A stretch of DNA of 64,000 nt, taken from G965220205 sp965220205 (lineage in GTDB: Bacteria > Chloroflexota > Dehalococcoidia > Lucifugimonadales > Australimonadaceae). The translations under genes were made by a program, and so were the position numbers. A model generated the notes under the pieces. The model saw nothing but the letters and a program-made list of their open reading frames with translations. It had not been told where the DNA came from and did not search any database. Position 1 is the stretch's first letter. The number at the start of each line of letters is the position of its first letter. The stretch is from assembly GCA_965220205.1 (NCBI GenBank), contig OZ244812.1, forward strand, positions 682,001-746,000, written 5' to 3'. Below, in pieces: positions 1 to 8,439 of the stretch.

Positions 1-1
1 T

Positions 2-163
2 CCCGACCACGAGGTGGCTTTCGCCAACGACGCGGAGGTCGTCTACGTGGCGCCGCCTGTCCTCGACCGCATCAACGCATACTTGCGCGACCACCCGCCG
101 TATGAACCGGCTCCCACTGACGAGAGCTCGTCCCCGAACGAGGAGACGGCTGGCGGCGTATAA
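2..163 (+). CDS. C-terminal fragment of an unidentified protein
   Basis: An open frame enters from the left edge and ends at TAA 161-163, giving the last 53 residues of a protein. The segment reads AEVVYVAPPVLDRINAYL and ends in an acidic, Ser/Thr/Pro-rich tail that looks disordered. I do not recognise the family. The frame runs without interruption from the edge and stops about 90 bases before tRNA-Pro. The start and most of the protein lie outside the window. Confidence 0.5.
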   Translation, partial: PDHEVAFANDAEVVYVAPPVLDRINAYLRDHPPYEPAPTDESSSPNEETAGGV

Positions 164-252
164 TCCGCACGCCGGAGCAACACTGTCACATCCACCCGTG
201 CTCCGTGCGCCAAACGCGTCCCATGCGGCAACGCTCGGATGCGTCGAGTCGT

Positions 253-327
253 CGGGGCGTGGCGCAGCGGCAGCGCGCCTGCTTTGGGAGCAGGAGGTCG
301 GCAGTTCGATCCTGCCCGCCCCGACCA
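253..327 (+). tRNA. tRNA-Pro (TGG anticodon), CCA encoded
   Basis: The sequence folds into a full cloverleaf. The acceptor stem CGGGGCG (253-259) pairs with CGCCCCG (317-323). The D stem GCGC pairs at 262-265 and 273-276. The anticodon stem CCTGC/GCAGG encloses the loop TTTGGGA with anticodon TGG at 285-287. The T stem GGCAG/CTGCC encloses TTCGATC. Discriminator A324 is followed by a genome-encoded CCA at 325-327. It lies alone between an upstream gene end and an MFS transporter gene. Confidence 0.97.
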
Positions 328-396
328 CCATTCGCTGTCGGGCAGAGCGCCGGCAGCGAAGAGCGTCCGTAGCCTCACGCCGGCAGGAGCGGAAGG

Positions 397-1716
397 ATGG
401 ACTCTCGCCAACCCCCGCCGGATCGGCCCAGCGAGAGCGGGTCCTCGCGCCGCAGCTCGGTCCGGCTGTTGTTGTCGCTGCACCTGCCCGCGGTCGTCAT
501 GGGGTTGGGCACAGGCGGGACCGCGGTCGCTCTTCCAGAGGTTGCCAAGTCATTCGATGTCGGCGTCGGCGTGGCGACGCTGCTGTTCATCGTCCAGATG
601 GCGGGGGCCACGGCGGCGCCGCTCCCCACTGGTCTGCTCGCGGACCGATTTGGACGCCGCAGAGTGCTCCTCGCAGGCCCGCTGCTGATCGCTGTCGCCG
701 GACTGCTCACCGCACGCGCGGTCGCATACGGATCGTTCGAAGAGGTGCTCGTCTACCGCTTCGTGGCCGGCTGGGGCCAGCAGATGTGGATGGTGAGCCG
801 CATCACGGTCATAGCCGACTCAGCGAGCGCAACCAGCCGCGGCCGTCAGATCACGAGCATGTTCGGCGTCCAACGGGTCGGCGCCCTCGGCGGTCCGATT
901 ATCGGCGGGTTCATCGCCGTGTCGATTGGGCTCTGGGCGCCCTTCGTACTCCAGGGCTTCATGGCGCTGGTCTCCATCATCCCGAGCTACTTCCTGTTGC
1001 GGGAGACGCTCCCTGAGTTCGACCGGCAGGGCCGCCGTTCAGGCCGGGTCGTCGAAGGCGCAGGAGGCATCGTGCCGTGGCGCTCGTTCATGGTCCGGCC
1101 GATCCTCGGCTTGTTCACGGTGCAGTACCTGACGAACGTCACTCGCGGCGGTATCCAGAACGGCAGCGTACTGTTGCTGTTCGCGGCCTACGCCTACGAC
1201 GCAGACCCGGCGCAGTTGGGGATTCTCCGCGGGGCCATGGCCCCGGCCGGCATTCCGTTCACGTTCCTGGCCGGCTATGTGATGGACCGCTTCGGGCGCA
1301 AGTGGAGCATCGTGCCAGGCCAGAGCATCATGTTCCTGAGCATGGCGTTCCTCGCGACGACCTGGTACGCATCGCTCCCATTCACCGCGTTCATTGGGGC
1401 GTACGTCATGTCGCACCTCAGCATCGCCATGCTGTCGGGCAACATGCAGACCATGGGCGCCGACGTTGCGCCGGAGGGCGCTCGCGGCAGGTTCTTCGGA
1501 GTCTCCCGGCTCGTTGCCGAGTCCGGCTCGATGACCAGCCCCACGAGTTTCGCCGTGATCTCGCATCTCCTCAGCTTCGGGGCGGCCTTCGTGTTCATGG
1601 CGGGCACGTCGTTCGCGGCAGCGATGGTGGTCATCTTCGTCATCAAGGAGACGCTGCGCCGGGAGCCGAAGGAGGCGCCTGCCGCAGCAGAGGCTAGACC
1701 TGGGGCTGGCGGCTAG
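397..1716 (+). CDS. MFS transporter
   Basis: This 439-residue inner-membrane transporter of the major facilitator superfamily has about twelve hydrophobic helices. The loop between helices 2 and 3 carries the family signature as GLLADRFGRRR, and a second half-repeat signature, GYVMDRFGRK, lies between helices 8 and 9. This matches the duplicated six-helix architecture. A hydrophilic N-terminal tail of about 25 residues precedes helix 1. The ATG at 397 follows AGGAGCGGAAGG. Its stop codon overlaps the end of the convergent MFS gene by 4 bases. The substrate cannot be inferred from sequence. Confidence 0.9.
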   Translation: MDSRQPPPDRPSESGSSRRSSVRLLLSLHLPAVVMGLGTGGTAVALPEVAKSFDVGVGVATLLFIVQMAGATAAPLPTGLLADRFGRRRVLLAGPLLIAVAGLLTARAVAYGSFEEVLVYRFVAGWGQQMWMVSRITVIADSASATSRGRQITSMFGVQRVGALGGPIIGGFIAVSIGLWAPFVLQGFMALVSIIPSYFLLRETLPEFDRQGRRSGRVVEGAGGIVPWRSFMVRPILGLFTVQYLTNVTRGGIQNGSVLLLFAAYAYDADPAQLGILRGAMAPAGIPFTFLAGYVMDRFGRKWSIVPGQSIMFLSMAFLATTWYASLPFTAFIGAYVMSHLSIAMLSGNMQTMGADVAPEGARGRFFGVSRLVAESGSMTSPTSFAVISHLLSFGAAFVFMAGTSFAAAMVVIFVIKETLRREPKEAPAAAEARPGAGG

Positions 1717-3011
1717 GCGCGGAACGCGGCGACTTCGCGCCAGCGGAGCGCGACCGCTCCCACGAACACCAGCGACAGCGCGCTGCCGACGAGCACAGCG
1801 TTCGGCGAGCCGATGGGCGACGCGACTACTCCCGCCAGGAACTGGCCGATGCTCGGCGAGCCGACCGCCAACACCTGTTGCACGGAAGACGCGCGCCCGC
1901 GAACAGCGTCGGGCACGATCAGCTGGAGCGTCGTCTGCCGGACGATGCTGCTGATGCCGTCCAGCCCGCCGACGAAGATGAGAAACACGAATGAGAGCCA
2001 AAAGACGCTGGACACCGCAAACAGGGCGAGCGCCACGGCATAGCCGGCGACGCTCAGCAGGACGACCAGCCCTGTCCGGCTCATGCGTCCGATGATGAGG
2101 AGGGCGAACGATCCTATGATGAAACCCACGGCAGGCGCTGCCAGCAGCAAGCCAAGCCCCGTGCCGCTGACGAACAGGATGGTTTCGGCGAACACCGGCA
2201 ACAGCGCCCGGTACCCGGTCAGCAGAGCAACGCCCGCGTCGAGGGCGATGATGGCGAGCAGGATGCTCGTCGCCCAGATGTACTTCAGCCCGTCGGCGAT
2301 CTGACTGGCCCGGAACCGCCGTGTCTCGCCTTGGACCAAGCCCCCTTGCGCGGGCAAGCGGAGCAGAACCAGCGTTGCGAACACGGGAATATAGACGGCG
2401 AGCGCGGCGACGTATGCGACAGCAGCCCCACGCGGGCCTCCGCCCCCGAGGTCGATCATGAACCCGCCCAGCGCGGGCCCGACCAGCATGGCGCCCTGGC
2501 GCACGAAGCTGTTGAGCGTGAACGCGTTGAGCAGGTGACTGCGCGGCACCGTGGACGGCACCAGGGCGGTGCGCGCGGGCATCTCGAGGATCATCAACGA
2601 GCTCGTCGCAATCGTCGTCGCGTACAGATGCCACACGGCGATGAGCCCCGTCACGGCGAGTACGGCGATCATCGCGGCGACCGCCAGGTTCGCCGCTTGC
2701 GTCAGGATGATCAGGCGCTTGCGGTCCATGTGGTCGGCGAGCGCCCCGCCGAACAGGCCGAGGACGAACAGCGGAACGGCGCGGGTCAGCCCGAGCAAGC
2801 CGAGCTGCACCGTCGACTCCGATATCTGGAACACCAGGTAGAGGTTGGTCAGCTCCCGCATCTGCTGGCCGACCGCCCCGCAGACCCAACCGCCCCAAAG
2901 CAGCCGGTAGTTGCGGAACGTCAGCGAGGCCCAGGGGCGTATGCGCTCTTCGGCGGCAGGGGGCGATTCGACAGTCGGTTCAGTCTCGGGGTTGTCTGGG
3001 GAGATGGCCAT
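1713..3011 (-). CDS. MFS transporter, exporter-like
   Basis: This 432-residue transporter has about twelve membrane helices and resembles the MFS_3/EntS-type exporter branch. After a Pro/Glu-rich N-terminal tail it reads FRNYRLLWGG, typical of the first helix in that branch, and it has the loop motif GGALADHMDRKR. It is convergent with the other MFS gene, and the two stop codons overlap within 1713-1716. The two transporters are not close paralogues. The substrate is unknown; drug or siderophore export is the family norm, not something shown here. Confidence 0.88.
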   Translation of the reverse strand: MAISPDNPETEPTVESPPAAEERIRPWASLTFRNYRLLWGGWVCGAVGQQMRELTNLYLVFQISESTVQLGLLGLTRAVPLFVLGLFGGALADHMDRKRLIILTQAANLAVAAMIAVLAVTGLIAVWHLYATTIATSSLMILEMPARTALVPSTVPRSHLLNAFTLNSFVRQGAMLVGPALGGFMIDLGGGGPRGAAVAYVAALAVYIPVFATLVLLRLPAQGGLVQGETRRFRASQIADGLKYIWATSILLAIIALDAGVALLTGYRALLPVFAETILFVSGTGLGLLLAAPAVGFIIGSFALLIIGRMSRTGLVVLLSVAGYAVALALFAVSSVFWLSFVFLIFVGGLDGISSIVRQTTLQLIVPDAVRGRASSVQQVLAVGSPSIGQFLAGVVASPIGSPNAVLVGSALSLVFVGAVALRWREVAAFRA

Positions 3012-3114
3012 GGGCAGCGCGAGACAGCCTACCGGCCCCGGAGGGACCCGGCAAGCGGCGCCACGGGCCGCCGCCCGGCGCGACCCGTGACATCAGCGTC
3101 CGTGCCAGCTGCGG

Positions 3115-3483
3115 CTACCGCGGAACGAATCGCATTGACACCGAGTTCACGCAGTGGCGGGTGTTCGCCGGTGTGAAGCCTTCACCCGTGAAGACGTGTC
3201 CCAGATGCCCTCCACAAGCCGCGCACTCGATCTCCGTGCGCATGCCGTCGGGGTCGGGCAGGCGGCGCACAGCTCCGGGGACCTCTTGGTCGAACGCAGG
3301 CCAGCCGCACCGCGCGTCGAACTTGTCGTCGGAGCGGTACAGCTCAGCGTCGCAGCGGCGGCAGACGTAGACGCCCGCCTCGTAGAAATCGTCGTACTCG
3401 CCCGAGAACGGACGCTCCGTTCCCTTGCCTTCGATGACGCGCCGCTCCTCGGAGGAGAGCGGGTTGTAGCTTGGGCTCGTCAT
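3115..3483 (-). CDS. msrB: Peptide-methionine (R)-S-oxide reductase MsrB
   Basis: The enzyme reduces methionine-R-sulfoxide in damaged proteins using thioredoxin. At 122 residues it is a normal single-domain MsrB. Two CxxC pairs (C41/C44 and C87/C90) form the structural zinc site. RHCVNSVSM contains the catalytic cysteine C111, where many homologues read RYCVNS. RCGWPAF (C59) and GGHLGHVF are family hallmarks. It lies 23 bases downstream of a small cupin gene on the same strand, so the two are probably co-transcribed as an oxidative-stress pair. Confidence 0.96.
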   Translation of the reverse strand: MTSPSYNPLSSEERRVIEGKGTERPFSGEYDDFYEAGVYVCRRCDAELYRSDDKFDARCGWPAFDQEVPGAVRRLPDPDGMRTEIECAACGGHLGHVFTGEGFTPANTRHCVNSVSMRFVPR

Positions 3484-3506
3484 GGCGGGTACTCCTGGCG
3501 CGGGAC

Positions 3507-3845
3507 CTAGTCAGCCAGCGGGATAGTCGCGGTAATGCGAGGAACGTCGCTCACCACGCGGGTTGTGTGACCCCTGCCGGTCGTGTCCTCGACGAGGTTC
3601 ACGTGGCCGGGCCCGAAGCGATGGAGCGACCCGTCGCCGAGCCCGATCTCGCCCTCGCCGGACACCGTGATAACAAACTGGCGCCGGGGTCCGGGATGGA
3701 ATTCCGAGGCATGCCCTGGAGGGATTATCCGGAAGGTGATGCCCGTAGCACTGTGGAGCGCGGTCAGCTCCGGGTGCGAGGCGGGGTCGAGCTCCTCGAT
3801 ATGGGACTCCCCATCATCGCCCGTGTACATCCGTGTGAAACCCAT
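3507..3845 (-). CDS. Single-domain cupin protein
   Basis: This 112-residue protein has one cupin barrel. It shows IIPPGHASEFHPGPRRQFVITVSGEGEI, then GPGHVNLVEDTTGRGHTT for the second cupin motif. The metal-site histidines are partly replaced (only one in FHPGPRRQ), so catalysis is uncertain. An AAGGAGGAAAT ribosome site precedes the ATG. It lies directly upstream of msrB in the same orientation. The function is unknown; a small-molecule binding or stress role is only suggested by the neighbour. Confidence 0.8.
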   Translation of the reverse strand: MGFTRMYTGDDGESHIEELDPASHPELTALHSATGITFRIIPPGHASEFHPGPRRQFVITVSGEGEIGLGDGSLHRFGPGHVNLVEDTTGRGHTTRVVSDVPRITATIPLAD

Positions 3846-4058
3846 GATTTCCTCCTTGCCGTGACTCTACCGCAATGCGCTGATGCACTCAGCATAGCGC
3901 AGTAGCGGGCTTGCCGCGACGAGACTACGTCTCGGCGGGTGCCGGCGGGGTCGCGCCCCTCGGGTTCCGCGCCCGCACAAGGTAGATAACGGCGTCCCCA
4001 CTCTCTAACTCTCCCCAGTCTGCGGGGAAGAGGACTTGCGAGGCACTGACGAAGAGTG

Positions 4059-5210
4059 TTATGCCGCGCCGTTCGAGGGATGGATCCCGTAGAGAGTGGC
4101 GGGGTTGCGCCTGAGTATCTTGTCGACGATGCGCGGCTCGATGTCGCCGCGGTCGGCCAGCCTTCGCATGGCGTCGATCTGCGTGGACTGGCCGGTGTGG
4201 CCGTAGTCCGTGCCGACGACGAGGTTGTCCTCGCCCGCGTAGCTCAAGATGTACGGGAGGTCCTCGTACACCTCGTACATCATGTAGAGGCGGTTGTCGG
4301 CAATGACCGACGCGCTCAGCTCCTTGCCCGCGCCCGTCTTGGGGCCGCGCACGCGCTCCCGCAGGTCGATGCAGACGTGCGGGACCCACTGAGCGCCCGA
4401 CTCGAGGAAGGCCCACCGCAGCCGCGGGAACAGCGAGGGGACTTCGCCGAAGATGAGGGCGTGGCAACAGGCGACGAGCATCAGCTTGAACGTCGTGAAC
4501 GCCGACGTCCCGGGCGCGCGCCCAAAGACATCGTAGATCTCTTCGTTCCCGTTGCCGACGTGGAGGACGATCGGGACGTTGAGACGCTCGGCTGCCTCGT
4601 AGACCGGATAGAAGTGGGGCTCGGTCACGATGCCGTGGGCCTCGACCGGACGCATGAACACGCCGCAGGCGCCGTGCGCCACAGACCATTCCAGCTCCTT
4701 GACGGCCTCGTCGATTGCTAGGAACGGCAGCGCCGCGGACCACCGGAGGCGTTCCGGGCTGTGCTGGGTCACATCGGCGAGCCAGCGGTTGTAGCTGCGG
4801 CAGAGCGCGACCTCGACCTCCGGCCGCGCCGTCGGGGGCCGTATGAAGAACGAGGTGTGGAGCACCTGGATGTCGACCCCCACGTCGTCCATGTGCCGGA
4901 GGCGGGTGTCGAGGTCCGCCATCTGGGCCGCTTCCACGGGCGTCGCTATCGTTCGGCCGGAGGACCGTTCCCGCTCCTCCATCTCTCCCGGCGGCCGCGT
5001 CGGCGCGCCGAAACCCCGAGGCTCGCCGTCCACGATCCAGCGGGGCCGCCCTCCCGGATCTCGCGGCTGCGAGAGGGTCGGACGGAACGCGGCGTCCGAA
5101 GCGTCCATGTACTCCCACGTCCGCTCCGTCTCGATGACGTGGGCGTCGGCGTCGATAGTCGGGAGCGATATCGAGTCCCGCGCCTGGGCAGCTTCCGCTT
5201 GCTGGACCAT
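4059..5210 (-). CDS. Amidohydrolase (ACMSD/LigJ-like TIM-barrel family)
   Basis: This 383-residue protein belongs to the amidohydrolase_2 family of decarboxylases and hydrolases. The N-terminal metal motif is DADAH (PTIDADAHVIET). A conserved VLHVGNG segment carries the middle histidine, and the C-terminal metal site appears as VGTDYGHTGQS. Such enzymes often decarboxylate or hydrate acids from aromatic ring cleavage. It is one of four related amidohydrolases in the window and stands alone, with no tight operon partner. A downstream gap of 213 bases separates it from the cupin-msrB pair. The substrate is unknown. Confidence 0.88.
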   Translation of the reverse strand: MVQQAEAAQARDSISLPTIDADAHVIETERTWEYMDASDAAFRPTLSQPRDPGGRPRWIVDGEPRGFGAPTRPPGEMEERERSSGRTIATPVEAAQMADLDTRLRHMDDVGVDIQVLHTSFFIRPPTARPEVEVALCRSYNRWLADVTQHSPERLRWSAALPFLAIDEAVKELEWSVAHGACGVFMRPVEAHGIVTEPHFYPVYEAAERLNVPIVLHVGNGNEEIYDVFGRAPGTSAFTTFKLMLVACCHALIFGEVPSLFPRLRWAFLESGAQWVPHVCIDLRERVRGPKTGAGKELSASVIADNRLYMMYEVYEDLPYILSYAGEDNLVVGTDYGHTGQSTQIDAMRRLADRGDIEPRIVDKILRRNPATLYGIHPSNGAA

Positions 5211-5635
5211 GGCCTACACTCTCCTTCCCCCTCCCCGGTTCCGGTATCTGTGTGCGCCTTCGGCGCACGCGCCACGTTACCACACACGGCCTCTCCCGAC
5301 TCGGATTCACGCCTCTCCCCCATGCGTGAATCTGTCCCCATTGGCCTGCGTTGTCGAGGCTCTGACGGCGGCAAGGACGGGAATGGACCGGAATGGCGCA
5401 GGGCTCCCGCTCGTAGATTGCACGGGCCTACGAGTGGGGGCGGGAGATGGTGCGGTCGGTGCTGTTGTCGCGCATCTTCGCCTCCAGACTGGCTCGTTCT
5501 CCAGCCAATTCTGTCAACGAATTACCTAACATCTACAGGAATGACGGAAGGGGCCCGGGAGGACACCGGCGCGCCCCTGTTCCGGATGGGAGTATGGTAG
5601 AGAAACCCCAAAGCTTCCGAACAAAGGACGCATCG
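5211..5635. other. Intergenic region with two hairpins
   Basis: This 425-base gap lies between divergent genes. It holds two clean inverted repeats: GTGCGCC-ttc-GGCGCAC at 5252-5268 (7 bp, 3-base loop) and GATTCACGC/GCGTGAATC at 5304-5312 and 5324-5332 (9 bp, 11-base loop). I see no convincing coding sequence. The hairpins could be leader structures or operators for the divergent genes. Confidence 0.5.
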
Positions 5636-7639
5636 ATGAAGACTGAGGTCCGCCTCGAGCTCGATAGGCGCGCAGTGTTCGCAGAGGGCCGTCCGTTCGG
5701 CGAGGCTGGCCCGTACGAACGGTTGAGCGGGCGAGTCCGCTTCGCCCTCGACCCCGCCGACGCGCATAACGCCAACGTCGTCGACCTGGACTACGCGCCG
5801 CGCAACGGTCGTGGACTTGTTGAGTTCTCCGGCGACGTCGACATCCTGAAGCCCGTCGACCTGGCGCACGGCAGCCAGCGGGTCCTGTACGACGTCAACA
5901 ATCGCGGCAACAGGACAGCCTTGGGGTCGTTCAACGACGCCCCTCGTTCCACCGATCCGCTGAGCGTTGCCGACGCCGGCAACGGCTTCTTGATGCGGCA
6001 AGGCCACACCGTAATGTGGTCGGGATGGCAGGGCGACCTCGTCCCCGGAGCAGGCTTGCTCGTTGCCGACCTGCCGGAGGCCCGGCGGGACGGGCAACCG
6101 CTGTCCGGCGTCGTCCGGCAGGAGTTCATCGCCGACGAGGCCGGAGTCTTCTGCATGCCGCTCAGCGGGGCTCCGGTCATCCGCAGCTACCCGGTCACCG
6201 ACCAGGGGTCGGCGACGCTGACGGTCCGGGAGCGCGAGACCGACCCGCGTCAGACTGTGGAGCGCGGCGCGTGGAGCTTCTCCGAGACCTCGACCAAGGG
6301 CGGCGGCGCCGTCCCATCCGACACCCACCTGTACCTGGCGAATGGGTTCGAGCCGGGGTGGATATACGAGCTCATCTACGAGACGCAGGGCTCGTGCGTC
6401 ATGGGCCTTGGCATCGTCGGCATCCGCGACTTGCTCTCGTTCCTGCGTTACGACGAGTCCGACGCGGACGGGCAGCCCAACCCGCTGGCGGGACACATCG
6501 AGCGCGCCTACGCATACGGGCAATCGCTCAGCGCCCGCGTGATCCGTCAGTTCGTCTACGACGGCTACAACGCCGACCCCCTTGGCCGCAAAGTCTTCGA
6601 CGCCGTGTTTCCCCACGTGTCGGGCGGCGGGCGGTTGTTCGCCAACAGCCGTTTCGCGCAGGTGGGCCGCTATCCGCGGCAGCACGAGGAGCACCAGTGG
6701 CCGTCGGAGCGTTACCCGTTCGCCTACGCCCCCGTGCCGGACCCGTTCACGGAAGGCGTGGACAGCGTCCTGCAGCGGCCCGAGTCGGACCCGTTGGTCG
6801 TGCACACGCACACCAATACGGAGTATTGGTTGCGCCACGCCTCGCTGGGGCACACTGACCCCCGAAACGGCGACGACCTGGAGGTTCCCGAGGGGGTGCG
6901 CATGTACGCGCTCGCCAGCGCCCAACACATGGGCGCGAGGCCTATGGAGTCGGACGCCGGCTCCGCGCCAGCCAACCTCATGAGCACGGGCCCCGTCCTG
7001 CGGGCGGCGCTCGTGCTCATGGACCGTTGGGCGACCGACGGAACGTTGCCGCCGCCGAGCCGGTTGCCGTCTCGTTCCGATGGAACGCTTGCCCCGCCCG
7101 AGGATGTCCTGTCGCACATGCCCGCGATTCCCGGCGCGAAGCTGCCCGACGGCCCCAGCCGTCTCCCGCGCTACGACTATGGGCCGGAGTTCGACCGGGG
7201 CATCGTCGATAAGCATCCGCCCGAGCCGGTGGCGGGCCAGGAGTACCCGGTGCAAGTCCCTGAGGTCGACGCGGACGGGAACGACGTCGGCGGGCTGCGC
7301 CTGCCCGAGATCGAAGCGCCGGTCGGCACGCATCGGGGGTGGAACGTCCGGCGCGACGGGTTCGCCGCCGGCGACCTCTTCTCGCTATCGGGCAGCTTCA
7401 TCCCGTTCGCGCGCACCAAGGCTGAGCGCACGGCCTCCGGCGACCCTCGTCTCTCCATCGAGGAGCGCTACGCGACGCACGAGGACTACGTGCAGGCGGT
7501 GGCGCGTGCAGCGCGGGCGCTGGTCGAGGTAGGGCTGCTGCTGGCGGAGGACGAGGCGCGCTACGTCAGGGCGGCGCGGGCGCGCAATCCGCTCGACCCG
7601 GCCGTCACGCTGGCCCCGCTGTCGCTCGACGTCGACTGA
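5636..7639 (+). CDS. Large alpha/beta-hydrolase domain protein
   Basis: This 667-residue protein matches the uncharacterised long alpha/beta-hydrolase family (Abhydrolase_10-like). Segments such as YDVNNRGNR, VMWSGWQGD and GIRDLLSFLR are characteristic as I recall. Candidate nucleophile regions are AYGQSLSARVIRQF (G-x-S-x-S, where a lipase-like G-x-S-x-G is expected) and HTHTNTEYW. No signal peptide is evident with the chosen start. I chose ATG 5636 because AAAGGA lies 8 bases upstream and the protein then begins with family-like sequence; an in-frame ATG further up at 5594 lacks this. The substrate is unknown; such enzymes may hydrolyse esters or lactones. Confidence 0.82.
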   Translation: MKTEVRLELDRRAVFAEGRPFGEAGPYERLSGRVRFALDPADAHNANVVDLDYAPRNGRGLVEFSGDVDILKPVDLAHGSQRVLYDVNNRGNRTALGSFNDAPRSTDPLSVADAGNGFLMRQGHTVMWSGWQGDLVPGAGLLVADLPEARRDGQPLSGVVRQEFIADEAGVFCMPLSGAPVIRSYPVTDQGSATLTVRERETDPRQTVERGAWSFSETSTKGGGAVPSDTHLYLANGFEPGWIYELIYETQGSCVMGLGIVGIRDLLSFLRYDESDADGQPNPLAGHIERAYAYGQSLSARVIRQFVYDGYNADPLGRKVFDAVFPHVSGGGRLFANSRFAQVGRYPRQHEEHQWPSERYPFAYAPVPDPFTEGVDSVLQRPESDPLVVHTHTNTEYWLRHASLGHTDPRNGDDLEVPEGVRMYALASAQHMGARPMESDAGSAPANLMSTGPVLRAALVLMDRWATDGTLPPPSRLPSRSDGTLAPPEDVLSHMPAIPGAKLPDGPSRLPRYDYGPEFDRGIVDKHPPEPVAGQEYPVQVPEVDADGNDVGGLRLPEIEAPVGTHRGWNVRRDGFAAGDLFSLSGSFIPFARTKAERTASGDPRLSIEERYATHEDYVQAVARAARALVEVGLLLAEDEARYVRAARARNPLDPAVTLAPLSLDVD

Positions 7640-7720
7640 CGCCGCTCGAGCGCGGCTCGATCCCGTTCGTGGGACCCTTCGGAACTACCAGGGCGAACGG
7701 GACCGGGCCGGAGGCGCATG

Positions 7721-7750
7721 GATTCCCGTGTCGGCGTACGGAATGACGGA
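7721..7750 (+). repeat. Dispersed palindromic repeat, degenerate copy
   Basis: The segment reads GATTCCCGTG, a short spacer, then TACGGAATGACGGA. It is a degenerate version of the palindrome with arms ATTCCC and GGGAAT and a trailing GACGG that recurs at about 12659, 14091 and, inverted, 36190. Confidence 0.6.
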
Positions 7751-7892
7751 GAGAGGGCGCGGGGCGGGGGAGGAGGCCCGGCGCGACATCCGGCCCTCCC
7801 GCCAACGCCGCTCAGCCTCTACTATGGTCGTTGAAGCCTGTCCTGAGGCCGTCGAAGGATCATCCGCCGCTGGCGCGCTGGAGCTCCGGTCC

Positions 7893-7974
7893 GATTTACG
7901 AGCAAATGTCGCAAAATGTCGCAGAATGTCGCACTATTTCAATGCCTCCACTCGTGAGTCGCGGGATTTACGAG
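7893..7974 (+). repeat. Three tandem 10-mers flanked by a direct repeat
   Basis: AATGTCGCAA, AATGTCGCAG and AATGTCGCAC follow each other with an exact 10-base period at 7905-7934. The array is flanked by two identical copies of GATTTACGAG at 7893-7902 and 7965-7974. The surrounding sequence is markedly richer in A and T than the rest of the window. The period of about one helical turn suggests phased protein binding sites, but no function is known. Confidence 0.75.
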
Positions 7975-8363
7975 TGAAAAACCTGACGTTTTTGACCAAA
8001 AGCCGACCATTTTCGCCCATTTTCGTTCATTTCCGTGTTCGCAAGGCCCCCTCCTCAACCCTCCCGATGTGGGGAGGAGGCCGGAAGGGGTAGGGAGCGG
8101 CTCTCGCAGTCGCCCAGTGGGGGAGTGCAGAGGGCGCCAGCCCTCTGCCAGGGGCGTGGGGGTGTCCCCCACACCCAAGCGTTGCGGGCGGGTGGGCGGG
8201 AAGAACAGCGCCCGTCAAGCAGTTATGCAAGGTCTCGTCTGCGGGGAGAATTCGAAGGGGCCGCCCCCGCCCGCCAACTTTCGTCGGTTGTGGTGTGGGC
8301 CGACAGGCCCACGTGAGGGATTGCCTCATCAACTCTGAACAAGTTACGGGCTGCTCTGTTGCT

Positions 8364-8392
8364 TGACATCCCCACAGGCGATTCGTAGATTG
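8364..8392 (+). promoter_or_regulatory. Sigma-70-type promoter for the first Rieske oxygenase gene
   Basis: A perfect TTGACA (8364-8369) is followed by a 17-base spacer and TAGATT (8387-8392). Transcription would start near 8399, about 40 bases before the ATG at 8440. The same arrangement precedes the second Rieske gene. Confidence 0.75.
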
Positions 8393-8439
8393 CTAAGCAT
8401 CTATTGCTCGTCGCCGTCACATTCGCCGGAGGTGGCCAG

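Larger units (their letters stand above)
7640..8363. other. Long intergenic region with dispersed repeats and an AT-richer island
   Basis: No credible gene is present in this 0.7-kb gap. From left to right it holds a copy of the dispersed ATTCCC...GGAAT palindrome (7721-7750), a TGTCCTGAGGCCGTCGAAGG segment (about 7840-7859) of a type seen scattered in many bacterial genomes, an AT-richer patch with short direct repeats (7893-8040), and a CCTCCTC...GAGGAGG element (about 8048-8080). A related CCTCCTC element lies after the next gene at about 9752-9782. Confidence 0.6.

Noticed and set aside
1039..2898. Long minus-strand open frame spanning both MFS genes
   Set aside because: It overlaps two clear transporter genes in a different frame and has no recognisable domains.
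3925..4058. Small minus-strand gene after the amidohydrolase (reads ITLFVSASQVLFPADWGELE)
   Set aside because: The stretch looks protein-like but has no start codon with a ribosome site and merges upstream into antisense-type shadow sequence.
7905..7934. CRISPR-like array
   Set aside because: The 10-base units are directly adjacent without spacers and number only three; no cas gene is in the window.
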